Shown: positions 36,279 through 46,852, numbered from the stretch's first letter. The stretch: DNA of 64,000 bases from Pseudomonas sp. G2-4 (GCF_030064125.1 NZ_CP125957.1:1550001-1614000); one strand, 5' to 3'. A program made the numbers and translations. Notes: generated by a model from the letters alone, not told the origin.

Positions 36279-36979
36279 CGCCACGCTTGGAAGTGGTGGC
36301 GGTGGATTGCCTGATGGTCCGACTGTTCGATGAGATCGCCGAGACCAACATGCCGTGGATGCTCGCCGCCAGTGCGCGGCTCAAAGCGGTATTTGCCGAG
36401 CATCTGATCGATCTGGTGCCGTCCTACACCACGCTGATGGTGCACTACGATATGTTGGCGCTGACGCCGGTCCAGGCCCGGGAACTGATCCGCGAGGCGC
36501 TGATAAACCTTTCACCTGATGCCCGCTCGGTCGGCCAATGCCATGTGCTGCCGGTGTGGTACGACCCCAGTGTCGGCCCGGAGCTGGGCTTGTTGGCGAG
36601 CCGCGGAGGGTTGACGGTGGAGCAGGTGATTCGCTGCCACAGCGAACGCGAGTACCAGGTGTTTGCCTTGGGCTTTGCACCTGGATTCGCCTTCATGGGG
36701 CTGGTGGACGAGGTGCTGGCCGCGCCGCGCCTCGACACGCCGCGCAAACGCGTGGCGGCAGGCAGCGTTGGTATCGCCGAGCGCCAGACTGCGGCGTATC
36801 CAGTGGTATCGCCCGGTGGCTGGAACCTGATCGGCCGCACTGCGGCCAAACTGTTCGACCGCGAGCGTGACGGCTACAGCTTGATGCAGCCCGGCGACAC
36901 GGTGCGCTTTGCCGCTGTGGATCACGCCGAGTTCATCGCCTTGGGCGGCGACGATACACCGCTGGAGGCCCAGGCATGA
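36275..36979 (+). CDS. pxpB: 5-oxoprolinase subunit PxpB (KipI family)
   Basis: A 234-residue cyclophilin-like protein of the KipI/allophanate-hydrolase-1 family, one half of the ATP-dependent unit that works with PxpC. Motifs: [12 protein letters not shown] (about 48-59), [20 protein letters not shown] (about 122-141), GYAFMG-type pocket region, and [19 protein letters not shown] (about 166-184). It overlaps pxpA and pxpC by 4 nt (ATGA each). Confidence 0.93.
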   Translation: MTPRLEVVAVDCLMVRLFDEIAETNMPWMLAASARLKAVFAEHLIDLVPSYTTLMVHYDMLALTPVQARELIREALINLSPDARSVGQCHVLPVWYDPSVGPELGLLASRGGLTVEQVIRCHSEREYQVFALGFAPGFAFMGLVDEVLAAPRLDTPRKRVAAGSVGIAERQTAAYPVVSPGGWNLIGRTAAKLFDRERDGYSLMQPGDTVRFAAVDHAEFIALGGDDTPLEAQA

Positions 36980-37896
36980 GCCGTCTACTGATCGAGGCCA
37001 GCACACCGCTGTGCCTGTTGCAGGACACTGGCCGTTTCGGCGTGAGGCATTTGGGCGTGACCCAGGGCGGCGCGGCGGATTGGCTGTCGATGGCCTGGGC
37101 CAACTGGATGTTGAACAACGCCCCAGACGCGGCGGTGGTGGAAATTACCCTCGGTGGTTTCACGGTGGTGGCCGAAGATGATTGTGTGCTGGCGCTGACA
37201 GGGGCAGACCTCGGCGCGCGGGTGGACGGTCAGCCGGTGGCGTCGTGGCGCTTTTTCAGCCTGCGCAAGGGGCAGACGCTGGCGCTCACCCAGCCTGTGC
37301 TCGGAGCGCGGGCGTACCTGGCGGCCCCCGGCGGGTTCAATGCGCCTAGAGTGCTGGGTAGCCGCTCGACGGTGGTGCGTGAAGAACTCGGAGGCCTGGA
37401 TGGACGGGGACGGGCGCTGAGTCGCGGCGCCCACCTGAGCTATTCGGGCTTGGCGACGCCTCGGCCCATTCCTCGCGCGCTCATTCCGGATTTCCAGCAG
37501 GACTGCCCACTGGATTTGATCCTCGGTGCGCAAAATGGCGCGTTCAGCGGGCAAAGCCTGTACGACGCATTCAACACCGCCTGGACGCTGGACAGTCGCG
37601 CCGACCGCATGGGCATCCGGTTTCTGGGCACGGCGTTGGAATACCAGGGCCCGTCGATGATTTCCGAAGGCATTCCCCTGGGCGCCGTGCAGGTGCCGCC
37701 GGACGGCCAGCCGATTGTGTTGCTCAACGACCGGCAAACCATCGGCGGCTATCCACGCCTGGGCGCCTTGACGCCGTTGGCCCTGGCCCGACTGGCGCAA
37801 TGCCTGCCGGGCGCGCAGGTGCGGTTGCGGCCGGTGGTGCAGGAGGTTGCACATCGGCAGCAGGTGGAGTGTTTGCAGGTGTTTTTGAAAGGCTAG
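36976..37896 (+). CDS. pxpC: 5-oxoprolinase subunit PxpC (KipA family)
   Basis: A 306-residue protein of the KipA/biotin-dependent-carboxyltransferase-like family. LLQDTGRFGVRHLGVTQGGA (about 14-33) is the family start, AYLAAPGGFNAPRVLGSRST (about 113-132) and ILGAQNGAFS follow, and ISEGIPLGAVQVPPDGQPIVLLNDRQTIGGYPRLG is split across residues about 229-264. It ends the pxp operon, with a REP pair after it. Confidence 0.93.
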   Translation: MSRLLIEASTPLCLLQDTGRFGVRHLGVTQGGAADWLSMAWANWMLNNAPDAAVVEITLGGFTVVAEDDCVLALTGADLGARVDGQPVASWRFFSLRKGQTLALTQPVLGARAYLAAPGGFNAPRVLGSRSTVVREELGGLDGRGRALSRGAHLSYSGLATPRPIPRALIPDFQQDCPLDLILGAQNGAFSGQSLYDAFNTAWTLDSRADRMGIRFLGTALEYQGPSMISEGIPLGAVQVPPDGQPIVLLNDRQTIGGYPRLGALTPLALARLAQCLPGAQVRLRPVVQEVAHRQQVECLQVFLKG

Positions 37897-37900
37897 AAGC

Positions 37901-37974
37901 ATCGCGAGCAAGCTCGCTCCCACACTGATCTCCGTCGTACATAAGATCCCTGTGGGAGCGAGCTTGCTCGCGAT
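37901..37974. repeat. REP pair (GTGGGAGCGAGC class)
   Basis: ATCGCGAGCAAGCTCGCTCC and GGAGCGAGCTTGCTCGCGAT are inverted, about 30 nt apart, between convergent pxpC and the VWA gene. Confidence 0.9.
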
Positions 37975-38001
37975 GAGGCCCTTCCAGGCAATACACAACA
38001 A

Positions 38002-39180
38002 CTATTTGGACAGAAACCGCATCCCTTCCTCCAACCCCCGCAAGGTCAACGGATACATCCGGTCTTCCACCAACTCGCGCACGATATTGGTCGAGGCGGT
38101 ATAGCCCCAGGTGTCTTTCGGGTAAGGGTTGATCCAGATGAGCTTCTTGTACTTCTCCATGAAGCGCTGCATCCACACATAACCGGCTTCTTCGTTCCAG
38201 TGTTCGACGCTGCCGCCGGCCTGGGTGATTTCATAAGGGGCCATGGCTGCATCGCCGATGAAGATCACTTTGTAGTCGGCGCCGTACTTGTGCAGCAAGT
38301 CCTGGGTCGATGTGCGTTCCGAGGTGCGGCGCAGGTTGTTCTTCCACACCGATTCGTACACAAAGTTGTGGAAGTAGAAATACTCCAGGTGCTTGAACTC
38401 GGTCTTGCAGGCCGAGAACAGTTCTTCGCAGATTTTCACGTGGGCATCCATCGAGCCGCCGATGTCGAACAACAGCAACAACTTCACAGTGTTGCGTCGT
38501 TCCGGGCGCATCTGGATGTTCAGCAGGCCAGCGTCCCGGGCGGTGTGGTCGATGGTGCCGTCGATATCCAGCTCTTCGGCCGCACCCTGGCGGGCGAACT
38601 TGCGCAGGCGGCGCAGGGCGATCTTGATGTTGCGGGTGCCCAGTTCCACCTGATCGTCGAGGTTCTTGTACTCGCGCTGATCCCAGACCTTCACGGCCTT
38701 GCCCTGGCGCTTGCCAGCGTCGCCGACACGAATGCCTTCGGGGTTGAAGCCGCCGGAGCCGAACGGGCTGGTACCGCCGGTGCCGATCCACTTGTTGCCG
38801 CCGGCATGGCGTTCCTTCTGTTCTTCCAGGCGTTTCTTGAATTCTTCGATCAGTTTGTCCAGGCCACCCAGGGACTGGATCTGCGCCCGCTCTTCGTCAG
38901 TCAGCGAGCGCTCGAACTCCTTGCGCAGCCAGTCCTCGGGAATCAACGCCTGGAGATGATCGTCGAGTTTTTCCAGGCCGTTGAAGTACGCGGCGAAGGC
39001 TCGGTCGAATTTGTCGAAATGCCGTTCGTCCTTCACCAGGATCGCCCGGGACAGGTAATAGAACTCGTCCATGTCGGCGAAGATCACCCGCTGTTTCAGC
39101 GCGTTGATCAGGTCCAGCAGTTCACGCACCGATACGGGCACCTTCGCGGCGCGCATTTCATTGAACAGGTTAAGCAGCAT
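38002..39180 (-). CDS. VWA-domain protein (CoxE-like)
   Basis: A 392-residue cytoplasmic protein. The N-terminal half is helical (VSVRELLDLINALKQRVI...), and a von Willebrand A domain fills about 205-370, with the metal-binding LLLFDIGGSMDAHVKICEEL (D-x-G-x-S form of the MIDAS) and VIFIGDAAMAPYEI. Such VWA proteins pair with MoxR AAA+ ATPases to insert cofactors or remodel targets. Its gene is directly downstream of a MoxR gene (34-nt gap), which supports that pairing. The target is unknown. Confidence 0.88.
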   Translation of the reverse strand: MLLNLFNEMRAAKVPVSVRELLDLINALKQRVIFADMDEFYYLSRAILVKDERHFDKFDRAFAAYFNGLEKLDDHLQALIPEDWLRKEFERSLTDEERAQIQSLGGLDKLIEEFKKRLEEQKERHAGGNKWIGTGGTSPFGSGGFNPEGIRVGDAGKRQGKAVKVWDQREYKNLDDQVELGTRNIKIALRRLRKFARQGAAEELDIDGTIDHTARDAGLLNIQMRPERRNTVKLLLLFDIGGSMDAHVKICEELFSACKTEFKHLEYFYFHNFVYESVWKNNLRRTSERTSTQDLLHKYGADYKVIFIGDAAMAPYEITQAGGSVEHWNEEAGYVWMQRFMEKYKKLIWINPYPKDTWGYTASTNIVRELVEDRMYPLTLRGLEEGMRFLSK

Positions 39181-39214
39181 GGCAATCGCCCTCGCTCTTG
39201 TTAAACGAAGAGGA

Positions 39215-40060
39215 TCAGCGAGTGCCGCGGCGGCTCATGAACGCCAGGCGCTCGAGCAGTTGCACGTCCTGTTCGTTCTTGACCAGGGCCCCGGCCAGCG
39301 GCGGAATGGCTTTGGTCGGATCACGTTCGCGCAGCACCGCTTCGCCGATGTTGTCGGCCATCAGCAGCTTGAGCCAGTCCACCAGTTCGGAGGTGGAAGG
39401 TTTTTTCTTCAGGCCCGGCACCTTGCGCACATCGAAGAACACGTCCAGCGCTTCGCTGACCAGGTCTTTCTTGATGTCCGGGTAATGCACGTCGACGATT
39501 TTCTGCAGGGTGACGCGGTCGGGGAAGGCGATGTAGTGGAAGAAGCAGCGGCGCAGGAAAGCGTCCGGCAGCTCTTTTTCGTTGTTGGAGGTAATGATGA
39601 TGATCGGCCGCTGCTTGGCCTTGATGGTTTCATCGGTCTCGTAGACGTAGAACTCCATTTTATCGAGTTCTTGCAGCAGGTCGTTGGGGAACTCGATGTC
39701 GGCCTTGTCGATTTCGTCGATCAGCAGGATCACCCGCTCTTCGGACTCGAACGCTTCCCAGAGCTTGCCCTTCTTCAGGTAGTTGCGCACGTCATGGACC
39801 TTGTCCACGCCCAACTGCGAGTCCCGCAGGCGGCTGACCGCGTCGTACTCGTACAGGCCCTGGTGGGCCTTGGTGGTGGACTTGATGTGCCAGGTGATCA
39901 GCCGCGCGCCGAAGGACTCAGCCAGTTGCTCGGCGAGCATGGTCTTGCCGGTGCCCGGTTCGCCCTTGACCAGCAGTGGCCGCTCCAGGGTGATGGCGGC
40001 GTTGACGGCCAGCTTCAAGTCATCGGTGGCCACGTAGGCGCGGGTGCCTTCGAACTTCAT
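39215..40060 (-). CDS. MoxR-family AAA+ ATPase
   Basis: A 281-residue AAA+ ATPase. Walker A is GEPGTGKTMLAEQLAE (about 37-52), Walker B VILLIDEIDKADIEFPN (about 103-119), and sensor 1 IIIITSNNEKELPDAFLRRC follows with an arginine finger region. The C-terminal lid helices are present. MoxR proteins act as chaperones for cofactor insertion with a VWA partner, which is the next gene in the operon. The specific complex is not identified. Confidence 0.9.
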   Translation of the reverse strand: MKFEGTRAYVATDDLKLAVNAAITLERPLLVKGEPGTGKTMLAEQLAESFGARLITWHIKSTTKAHQGLYEYDAVSRLRDSQLGVDKVHDVRNYLKKGKLWEAFESEERVILLIDEIDKADIEFPNDLLQELDKMEFYVYETDETIKAKQRPIIIITSNNEKELPDAFLRRCFFHYIAFPDRVTLQKIVDVHYPDIKKDLVSEALDVFFDVRKVPGLKKKPSTSELVDWLKLLMADNIGEAVLRERDPTKAIPPLAGALVKNEQDVQLLERLAFMSRRGTR

Positions 40061-40283
40061 CTGTAATTCCTCGAACGGAGTCGCCGGCCTGATAAGGCAG
40101 GGCGCGCGAAATAAAAATCGTGCCCGACTATAACGCGCCGCCCCGGCGACTGTGAACGCAGACGCTGTATTCAGTCTCTGAATGGAGCGTCACATGTTGA
40201 CTCAGTCTCGGCCGCTTGCCTGTGGGCAGTGGGCTGGAATGCATCGGTGGCCATGACCCGCTCTTATGGTCGTGACCCGCTTT

Positions 40284-40378
40284 TGTGGCGAGGGAGCTTG
40301 CTCCCGCTCGAGTGCGCAGCGCTCGCATTTTTTTGGGGCCGCTTCGCAGCCCAGCGGGAGCAAGCTCCCTCGCCACAG
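40284..40378. repeat. BIME-like element (GTGGCGAGGGAGC class)
   Basis: TGTGGCGAGGGAGCTTGCTC and GCGGGAGCAAGCTCCCTCGC flank a core with GGGGCCGCTTCGCAGCCC. It lies between two minus-strand genes; the rest of the 334-nt gap shows no gene. Confidence 0.9.
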
Positions 40379-40394
40379 TTCACGGTTCACATGC

Positions 40395-41471
40395 CTAGTC
40401 GGTCGAAGGCGGTGGCTGCTCATAGCGGGCGTTGAACGCCTGGACGAACCCGTTGCGCAGGATCTGCAGGACGGCTTCGAAGGCGCTGATGTCCTGCTGG
40501 TGAACGTTGCCGCTGAGTTCCACCCGGGTGGCGAACTGGTTCTTGCGCTGGTTCTTGAGGGCTGTTTCACCCGCGCCGACCAGTGCTTCCCAGACTGACC
40601 GGAAGATGTTTTTGTTCTTGTTTTCCACGTCCTGTTGCCAGTCGAACACATCGACATCGCGCAGCAACGGCTTGATGTAGCCGCTGAGCTTGGCATTGTC
40701 GGCTTCAGCCTCGATCACCACATCGCCATGGCCGGCATTGAAGTCAAACTTGCCATAGGCCGCGGCGAAATCGTTCAGGCGCTTGAGTTCGATGTTCCTG
40801 GCCCGCAGGCGGAAGTCGAAATCCTCGAAGTTGCTCAACGGGTCGAAAGTGGCCTGCATCTCCAGAGGGGCGTGTTCGGCCACCAGGGCCTTGCCCTCGA
40901 AACGGGCATCGCGCTTGCCTTCGGTGTCGACCACGTTGGTCAGGTTATAGATGCTGGCATTGACGTCGGTGGCCCGCAGGTTGACCGGCGGCTTGGAGTT
41001 GAAATTGCGAAAGGTGACCTTGCCGTCCCTGATCCGCACTTCATTGAGGGTGATGGGCAGCAATTTGCCCAGTTGCTCGCGCCAGTTGGTGCCCTGGCCG
41101 GTCTGGGAGTTCTGCCGGTTGGCGCCACCGTCGACGAAGTTCACTTCAGGACGGGCGAACTCCACCTCGGCCACCACGGCATGGTCGTACCACAGCGAAT
41201 GCCAGCTCACCGACAAGTCGATCAACGGCGCGTCGACAAATGGCACCGGGACCTTGCCGTCGACCTTGACGATTTTCAGGCCGTTGATCCGGTAGGCACC
41301 GCGCCAGAGCGCCAGGTCCACATCGATGACTTGGCCGCGATAGTCGCCCATGTCGGCCAGCTTGTCGTTCAGGTAGTTGCGTACCAGGTAAGGCAGGGTG
41401 AAGTGCAGGGCCACGAGCACCGCAACGATGGCGGCGAAAGTCCACAGTGGCCAGCTGTATCGGCGCTTCAT
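40395..41471 (-). CDS. DUF748 (AsmA-like) envelope protein
   Basis: A 358-residue protein anchored by one N-terminal span ([20 protein letters not shown], about 5-24) with the rest predicted periplasmic. The repetitive beta-rich domain ([20 protein letters not shown] and later [19 protein letters not shown]) fits DUF748, a family related to AsmA-like proteins thought to move phospholipids or guide outer-membrane assembly. The start at 41471 follows the family; a longer frame up to 41831 overlaps cysK's promoter side. It diverges from cysK. Confidence 0.82.
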   Translation of the reverse strand: MKRRYSWPLWTFAAIVAVLVALHFTLPYLVRNYLNDKLADMGDYRGQVIDVDLALWRGAYRINGLKIVKVDGKVPVPFVDAPLIDLSVSWHSLWYDHAVVAEVEFARPEVNFVDGGANRQNSQTGQGTNWREQLGKLLPITLNEVRIRDGKVTFRNFNSKPPVNLRATDVNASIYNLTNVVDTEGKRDARFEGKALVAEHAPLEMQATFDPLSNFEDFDFRLRARNIELKRLNDFAAAYGKFDFNAGHGDVVIEAEADNAKLSGYIKPLLRDVDVFDWQQDVENKNKNIFRSVWEALVGAGETALKNQRKNQFATRVELSGNVHQQDISAFEAVLQILRNGFVQAFNARYEQPPPSTD

Positions 41472-41607
41472 GTCAGTCTCCAGCATTGTTAGAGGGACTA
41501 ATGCCATTGACTGTTGTAACAACGGGAACGTTCGGTGCAACTGGACGCCCATGAGCAACAGGCATACCTTTAAACGCCTAAATTCCCGCTGCATTAAGGA
41601 CCCAGCC

Positions 41608-42582
41608 ATGAGCCGCATATTTGCTGACAACGCCCATTCCATCGGCAATACGCCACTGGTGCAGATCAACCGCATCGCCCCGCGTGGCGTGACCATCCTG
41701 GCCAAGATCGAAGGGCGTAACCCAGGGTATTCGGTCAAGTGCCGGATCGGCGCGAACATGATCTGGGACGCTGAAAGCTCGGGCCAGCTCAAGCCTGGCA
41801 TGACCATCGTCGAGCCCACTTCGGGCAACACCGGGATCGGCCTGGCGTTTGTCGCCGCCGCCCGTGGCTACAAACTGATGCTGACCATGCCGGCGTCCAT
41901 GAGTATCGAACGGCGCAAGGTGCTCAAGGCCCTGGGCGCGGAGCTGGTGCTCACTGAGCCGGCCAAGGGGATGAAAGGGGCTATCGAGAAAGCGGCCGAG
42001 ATCCTGGCCAGCGACCCTTCCAAATACTTCATGCCGCAGCAGTTCGATAACCCGGCGAACCCGGCGATCCACGAAAAAACCACCGGCCCGGAAATCTGGA
42101 ACGACACTGACGGTGCGGTCGACGTGCTGGTAGCGGGCGTGGGCACCGGGGGAACCATTACCGGGGTTTCGCGATACATCAAGAACACCTGCGGCAAACC
42201 GATCCTGTCGGTGGCGGTCGAGCCCGAGGTTTCACCGGTGATCACCCAGGCGATGGCGGGGCAGGAGATCAAGCCCAGTCCTCATAAGATCCAGGGGATC
42301 GGTGCGGGATTCGTGCCGAAGAACCTCGACCTGTCGATCGTCGATCAGGTTGAGCGGGTCACTGACGATGAGTCCAAGGCCATGGCCCTGCGCTTGATGC
42401 AAGAGGAGGGCATCCTCTGCGGGATTTCCTGTGGCGCGGCGATGGCCGTGGCCGTGCGCCTGGCGGAAAAACCGGAAATGCAGGGCAAGACCATCGTAGT
42501 GATCCTGCCCGATTCGGGTGAGCGGTATCTGTCGAGCATGTTGTTCAGCGATTTGTTTACCGAGCAGGAGACTCAGCAGTAA
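41608..42582 (+). CDS. cysK: cysteine synthase A (O-acetylserine sulfhydrylase)
   Basis: CysK makes cysteine from O-acetylserine and sulfide. The 324-residue PLP enzyme has its Schiff-base Lys44 in [19 protein letters not shown], the CysK-type form (CysM and others usually read SVKDR). The substrate loop [13 protein letters not shown] (about 70-82) and the PLP-phosphate loop [14 protein letters not shown] (about 177-190) follow. TTAAGGACCCAGCC gives the ribosome-binding site; a frame opening at 41398 is upstream of it. It diverges from the DUF748 gene. Confidence 0.94.
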   Translation: MSRIFADNAHSIGNTPLVQINRIAPRGVTILAKIEGRNPGYSVKCRIGANMIWDAESSGQLKPGMTIVEPTSGNTGIGLAFVAAARGYKLMLTMPASMSIERRKVLKALGAELVLTEPAKGMKGAIEKAAEILASDPSKYFMPQQFDNPANPAIHEKTTGPEIWNDTDGAVDVLVAGVGTGGTITGVSRYIKNTCGKPILSVAVEPEVSPVITQAMAGQEIKPSPHKIQGIGAGFVPKNLDLSIVDQVERVTDDESKAMALRLMQEEGILCGISCGAAMAVAVRLAEKPEMQGKTIVVILPDSGERYLSSMLFSDLFTEQETQQ

Positions 42583-42607
42583 CTGCACAGGATGTGGTGG
42601 GAGCTGT

Positions 42608-42720
42608 TGTGGCGAGGGAGCTTGCTCCCGCTCGACTGCGAAGCAGGCGCCTGCGACTTGATGCGTGCCGCCTGTTTGGGGGCGCTTCGCACCCCAGCGG
42701 GAGCAAGCTCCCTCGCCACA
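42608..42720. repeat. BIME-like element (GTGGCGAGGGAGC class)
   Basis: TGTGGCGAGGGAGCTTGCTC and GCGGGAGCAAGCTCCCTCGC are inverted, with a GGGGGCGCTTCGCACCCC core. The rest of the 359-nt gap before lpxO holds no gene. Confidence 0.9.
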
Positions 42721-42941
42721 AAAAAACCTTAGTCACTTGGCGGGGTGGGCAGGATTGGGAAAATTGTTTGATCCGCGTCAGCCAAGGTTCAGCTGACGCC
42801 TGTTAAGAAGTGTTTATTACGTTTCACTCAACAATGAATATTGCGTCAGACGATTTTTAACCGGGTCATGAGTATTTAACATGGTTCGCGGCTACGTCGG
42901 GTTGTTGGCGTTGCGTTGTTTTTGGACATGGAGTTATAAAA

Positions 42942-43880
42942 ATGACCGTCTCGTTTGTCGCCAAGGCTTCGGTGGTGCTGCTGTTCGTGGGCAGCACGCT
43001 TTACGTGCATTTGCGCGGTAAGGCGCGTTTGCCGGTATTGCGCCAGTTCGTTAACCACTCGGCTTTGTTCGCCCCCTACAATGCCTTGATGTACCTATTC
43101 TCCAGCGTGCCTTCCAAACCTTATCTGGACCGCAGCAAGTTTCCCGAGCTGGATGTGCTCAAGGACAACTGGCAGGTCATTCGCGATGAGGCCATGCACC
43201 TGTTCGACGAGGGGTATATCCGGGCCGCGGAAAAGAACAACGACGCTGGCTTTGGTTCGTTTTTCAAGAAAGGCTGGAAGCGCTTCTACCTCAAGTGGTA
43301 CGACAAAGCGCTGCCGTCGGCCGAACTGCTGTGTCCCCGCACCGTCGAACTGGTCAACCAGATCCCGAATGTGCGCGGCGCGATGTTTGCCCTGCTGCCG
43401 GGCGGCAGCCACTTGAACCCCCACCGAGATCCATTTGCCGGTTCCTTGCGCTATCACCTGGGGCTGTCCACGCCCAACTCCGACCACTGCCGGATCTTCG
43501 TCGGTGGTCAGATTTATGCCTGGCACGACGGCGAAGACGTCATGTTCGATGAGACCTATGTGCACTGGGTCAAGAACGAAACGCCGCAGACCCGGGTGAT
43601 CCTGTTCTGTGACGTCGAACGGCCCTTGAAAAGCCGGCTGATGACCCGCCTCAACCGCGCCATCAGTGCCTTTCTCGGGCGCGCCACCGCGCCGCAGAAC
43701 CTCGACGATGAACACGTCGGTGGCATCAACCGGGCCTACGCTTGGAGCAAGTCGTTCAGTGACGGCGTGAGCGGCCAGGTCAAGCAATGGAAACGCAAGC
43801 ATCCCAAGGCGTACCGGGTGCTGCGACCGGTGTTGGCCGTGGCGGTGCTGACGGCGCTTGGCTATTGGTTGTTCGGTTAA
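42942..43880 (+). CDS. lpxO: LpxO-like lipid A 2-hydroxylase
   Basis: A 312-residue Fe(II)/2-oxoglutarate dioxygenase of the aspartyl/asparaginyl beta-hydroxylase (LpxO) family, which adds a 2-hydroxyl to a lipid A acyl chain. An N-terminal span (about 5-24, ASVVLLFVGSTLYVHLRG) and a C-terminal span (LAVAVLTALGYWLF) hold it at the inner membrane. The catalytic domain shows GGSHLNPHRDPFAGSLRYHL (first iron His/Asp and 2-OG region) and TYVHWVKNETPQTRVILFCD with the second His. Start at 42942 with a TGGAGTTATAAAA ribosome-binding site. The specific acyl chain is not known. Confidence 0.9.
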   Translation: MTVSFVAKASVVLLFVGSTLYVHLRGKARLPVLRQFVNHSALFAPYNALMYLFSSVPSKPYLDRSKFPELDVLKDNWQVIRDEAMHLFDEGYIRAAEKNNDAGFGSFFKKGWKRFYLKWYDKALPSAELLCPRTVELVNQIPNVRGAMFALLPGGSHLNPHRDPFAGSLRYHLGLSTPNSDHCRIFVGGQIYAWHDGEDVMFDETYVHWVKNETPQTRVILFCDVERPLKSRLMTRLNRAISAFLGRATAPQNLDDEHVGGINRAYAWSKSFSDGVSGQVKQWKRKHPKAYRVLRPVLAVAVLTALGYWLFG

Positions 43881-43978
43881 AGGCCGGCAAGCCGATGCTG
43901 TATGCGGCTATCACCGGGCTGGTGTTTGTATTTCGTAAAAGCCGTTAGCCGCTAGCGCTCTGGCAACTGTTGTATCGC

Positions 43979-44044
43979 TATCGCGAGCAAGCTCGCTCCC
44001 ACAAGGACTGCACATGACCCTGTGGGAGCGAGCTTGCTCGCGAT
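43979..44044. repeat. REP pair (GTGGGAGCGAGC class)
   Basis: TATCGCGAGCAAGCTCGCTC and GGAGCGAGCTTGCTCGCGAT are inverted, about 20 nt apart, between the convergent lpxO and EamA genes. Confidence 0.9.
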
Positions 44045-44068
44045 GGCGTTCTTTGCCGCGCCAATGAA

Positions 44069-44977
44069 CTACCGGGCAGAAACCTCAACCGGTTTCGCCG
44101 CCCCAGGTTTCAACACCAGCCACAATGCCGCCGCAATCAACACCCCGCCATACAGATGCGCCATCCCCAGCGGCTCATCCAGCAGCAATGCGCCCCACAG
44201 CACGCCGAACGGCGGGATCAGGAAGGTCACGGTCATGGATTTGACCGGGCCGATGGAACTGAGCAGGCGGAAATAAAGAATGTACGCCAACGCGGTGCAC
44301 ACCAGGCCGAGCCCCAGCAGGGACAACCAGACGTTCCAGCCGCCCCAACTCGCGGGTGGCTGGCTGATGACGCTGTAGCCAAACAGCGGCAGCAAAAATA
44401 CCGTGGCGCCAAACATACTGCCCAGGGCCGCAAGACGACTGTCCAGCCCGCCTTGGTGATCGAGCCAGCGGCGGGTGAGAAAACCGGCGAAGCCGTAGCA
44501 GGTGGTGGCGAGCAGGCAGGCGAGGGCGCCCATCAGCAATTGCAGGTCGAAGGCCACCGGGCCGGCACCGGTCAGGATGCCGACACCGAGCAATCCCAGG
44601 AACACGCCGCTGACCTTGGCGGTGGTGAGTTTTTCGCTGAAGAACAAGCCGCCGATCAACACCCCCATGAGCGGTGTAGTGGCGTTGAAGATCGCCGAGT
44701 AACCGGCCGGCAACACTTGGGCTGCCAGCGAATAAAACGTTGCCGGAATGCCCGAATTGATCAGGCCCAGCACCATCACGACCTTCAGCTTGCCGCGAAA
44801 ATTCCAGTCGATGCGCATCAGCGCCAGGATCACCAGCAGTCCGACGAAGGCGATGGAGACACGGAAAAATGCGGTGGGGATCGTGCCAATGACGGGGGCG
44901 ATAATGCGCATGAACAGGAAACTCGCCCCCCAGATGGCGGCCAGTGACAGCAAACGCAGGGTGTCGACGAGGCTCAC
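44069..44977 (-). CDS. EamA/DMT-family exporter
   Basis: A 302-residue drug/metabolite transporter with ten spans in two EamA repeats (about 10-140 and 155-290), including [20 protein letters not shown] near the N-terminus and the repeat ending [20 protein letters not shown]. Members export amino acids, nucleosides or drugs. No neighbour gene suggests a substrate; it converges on lpxO and diverges from aceK. Confidence 0.88.
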   Translation of the reverse strand: MSLVDTLRLLSLAAIWGASFLFMRIIAPVIGTIPTAFFRVSIAFVGLLVILALMRIDWNFRGKLKVVMVLGLINSGIPATFYSLAAQVLPAGYSAIFNATTPLMGVLIGGLFFSEKLTTAKVSGVFLGLLGVGILTGAGPVAFDLQLLMGALACLLATTCYGFAGFLTRRWLDHQGGLDSRLAALGSMFGATVFLLPLFGYSVISQPPASWGGWNVWLSLLGLGLVCTALAYILYFRLLSSIGPVKSMTVTFLIPPFGVLWGALLLDEPLGMAHLYGGVLIAAALWLVLKPGAAKPVEVSAR

Positions 44978-45107
44978 GAGTCATTCCTTCCTTGATTGGG
45001 CGGCAAGTGTCGCCGCCCTGAATACCGATGGCAATGGTTGCGTTGCCGCGCGATTGGCCTCTAAGCTCAGTCGCCCATCACACGCACGACCCGCCGAGGT
45101 TTACCCT

Positions 45108-46829
45108 ATGCCGCAGCCATGGCCCGCCACCGAGATCGCCCGTTCGATCCTCGACGGCTTCGACGATTATCGTGAGCATTTCCGGCAGATCACCGATGGT
45201 GCCCGTGCCCGGTTCGAGCAGGCCCGGTGGCTGGAGGCACAAGAGGCTTCGGCGGCACGGATCAATTTGTATGAAGAAAAAGTCTTCGAAACCGTGGCCC
45301 GATTGCGCACGGCCTTCGACGCCGAGTCATTGATGGATGTCAGCTGCTGGCCGCTGGTCAAAAGCGCCTACATCAGCCTGATCGATCTGCGTTTTGACGA
45401 TGAACTGTCCGAGACCTGGTACAACTCGATCTTCTGCGGGCTGTTCAGTCATGACCTGATCAGCGACGGCACCATGTTCATCCACACCACCCGGCCCAGC
45501 CTGCGCCGGGCCCGCGCCGCCCAGACCCGCACCTACAAACCCCAGGGCCAATTGGACCGGATGCTGGCGAGCGTGTTTGCCGATTACCGCTTCAGCGAGG
45601 ATTACGCTGACTTGCCAGGCGACCTGAAGCGCCTCGAAGCCCAACTGCGGGAAAACCTGCCGGACTGGGTCTGCAAGGACCCGGAGCTGACGGTGGAGTT
45701 GTTTTCTTCGGTGCTTTATCGCAACAAGGGCGCTTACCTGGTGGGCCGGATCTACACCCGCGATGAGCAATGGCCGCTGGTGATTCCGCTGCTGCACCGC
45801 GAAGGCCGGGGCATCCAGATCGACGCGCTGATCACCGACGAGGCGCAGGTGTCGATCATCTTCTCGTTCACCCGTTCGTACTTCATGGTGGACGTGCCGG
45901 TGCCGGCGGAATTCATCGGCTTTCTCAAGCGCATCCTGCCGGGCAAGCACATCGCCGAGCTGTACACCTCTATCGGCTTCTACAAGCACGGTAAATCCGA
46001 GTTCTACCGGGCGCTGATCAATCATCTGGCGAACACTGATGACCAGTTCATCATGGCCCCGGGCGTGCGCGGCATGGTCATGAGTGTCTTCACGCTGCCG
46101 GGCTTCAACACCGTATTCAAGATCATCAAGGACCGCTTCTCGCCGTCGAAAAACGTCGACCGCGCCACGGTGATCGAAAAGTACCGCCTGGTGAAAAGCG
46201 TCGACCGGGTCGGACGCATGGCCGATACCCAGGAGTTCGCCGATTTCCGCTTTCCCTTGAGCAAGTTCGAGCCGGCGTGCCTGGAGGAACTGCTGGAAGT
46301 GGCGGCGTCCACGGTGTCGGTGGAAGGCGACACCGTGCTGATTCGCCACTGCTGGACCGAGCGGCGCATGACCCCGCTGAACCTCTACCTGGAACACGCC
46401 AACCAAGACCAGGTGCGCGAGGCACTGGACGACTATGGCCTGGCCATCAAGCAACTGGCGGCGGCGAATATCTTTCCCGGTGACATGCTGCTCAAGAACT
46501 TCGGCGTGACCCGCCACGGTCGCGTGGTGTTCTACGACTACGATGAAATCTGCTTCCTGACCGAAGCCAACTTTCGCCACATCCCCGAGCCCCGCACCCC
46601 GGAAGACGAAATGGCCTCCGAGCCCTGGTATTCCATCGGGCCGCTGGACGTGTTCCCCGAAGAGTTCCCGCCGTTCCTGTTCGCCGATGCGGGGCAACGC
46701 AAGCTCTTCGACCAGTTGCATGGCGAGCTGTACAACGCCGATTACTGGAAAGGGCTGCAAGAGGCGATTCGTGGGGGGAAGGTGATTGACGTATTCCCGT
46801 ATCGGCGTAAAGACCTGGACAGCGAATAG
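45108..46829 (+). CDS. aceK: isocitrate dehydrogenase kinase/phosphatase
   Basis: AceK phosphorylates isocitrate dehydrogenase to turn it off, and reverses this, directing isocitrate to the glyoxylate shunt during growth on acetate or fatty acids. The 573-residue protein has the N-terminal regulatory domain (to about 310) and a kinase-like domain: [20 protein letters not shown] and [20 protein letters not shown] are conserved, as are [20 protein letters not shown] with its metal-binding DYDE. GAGG at 45096-45099 precedes the ATG at 45108; longer frames extend into the intergenic space. No glyoxylate-shunt genes are nearby. Confidence 0.95.
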   Translation: MPQPWPATEIARSILDGFDDYREHFRQITDGARARFEQARWLEAQEASAARINLYEEKVFETVARLRTAFDAESLMDVSCWPLVKSAYISLIDLRFDDELSETWYNSIFCGLFSHDLISDGTMFIHTTRPSLRRARAAQTRTYKPQGQLDRMLASVFADYRFSEDYADLPGDLKRLEAQLRENLPDWVCKDPELTVELFSSVLYRNKGAYLVGRIYTRDEQWPLVIPLLHREGRGIQIDALITDEAQVSIIFSFTRSYFMVDVPVPAEFIGFLKRILPGKHIAELYTSIGFYKHGKSEFYRALINHLANTDDQFIMAPGVRGMVMSVFTLPGFNTVFKIIKDRFSPSKNVDRATVIEKYRLVKSVDRVGRMADTQEFADFRFPLSKFEPACLEELLEVAASTVSVEGDTVLIRHCWTERRMTPLNLYLEHANQDQVREALDDYGLAIKQLAAANIFPGDMLLKNFGVTRHGRVVFYDYDEICFLTEANFRHIPEPRTPEDEMASEPWYSIGPLDVFPEEFPPFLFADAGQRKLFDQLHGELYNADYWKGLQEAIRGGKVIDVFPYRRKDLDSE

Positions 46830-46852
46830 CCCGTCCGGCAAACGAAGTACCC

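Noticed and set aside
42806..42826. Possible PhoP box before lpxO (GTTTA and GTTTC)
   Set aside because: The two half sites are 9 nt apart and the second differs; the PhoP direct repeat has an 11-nt period.
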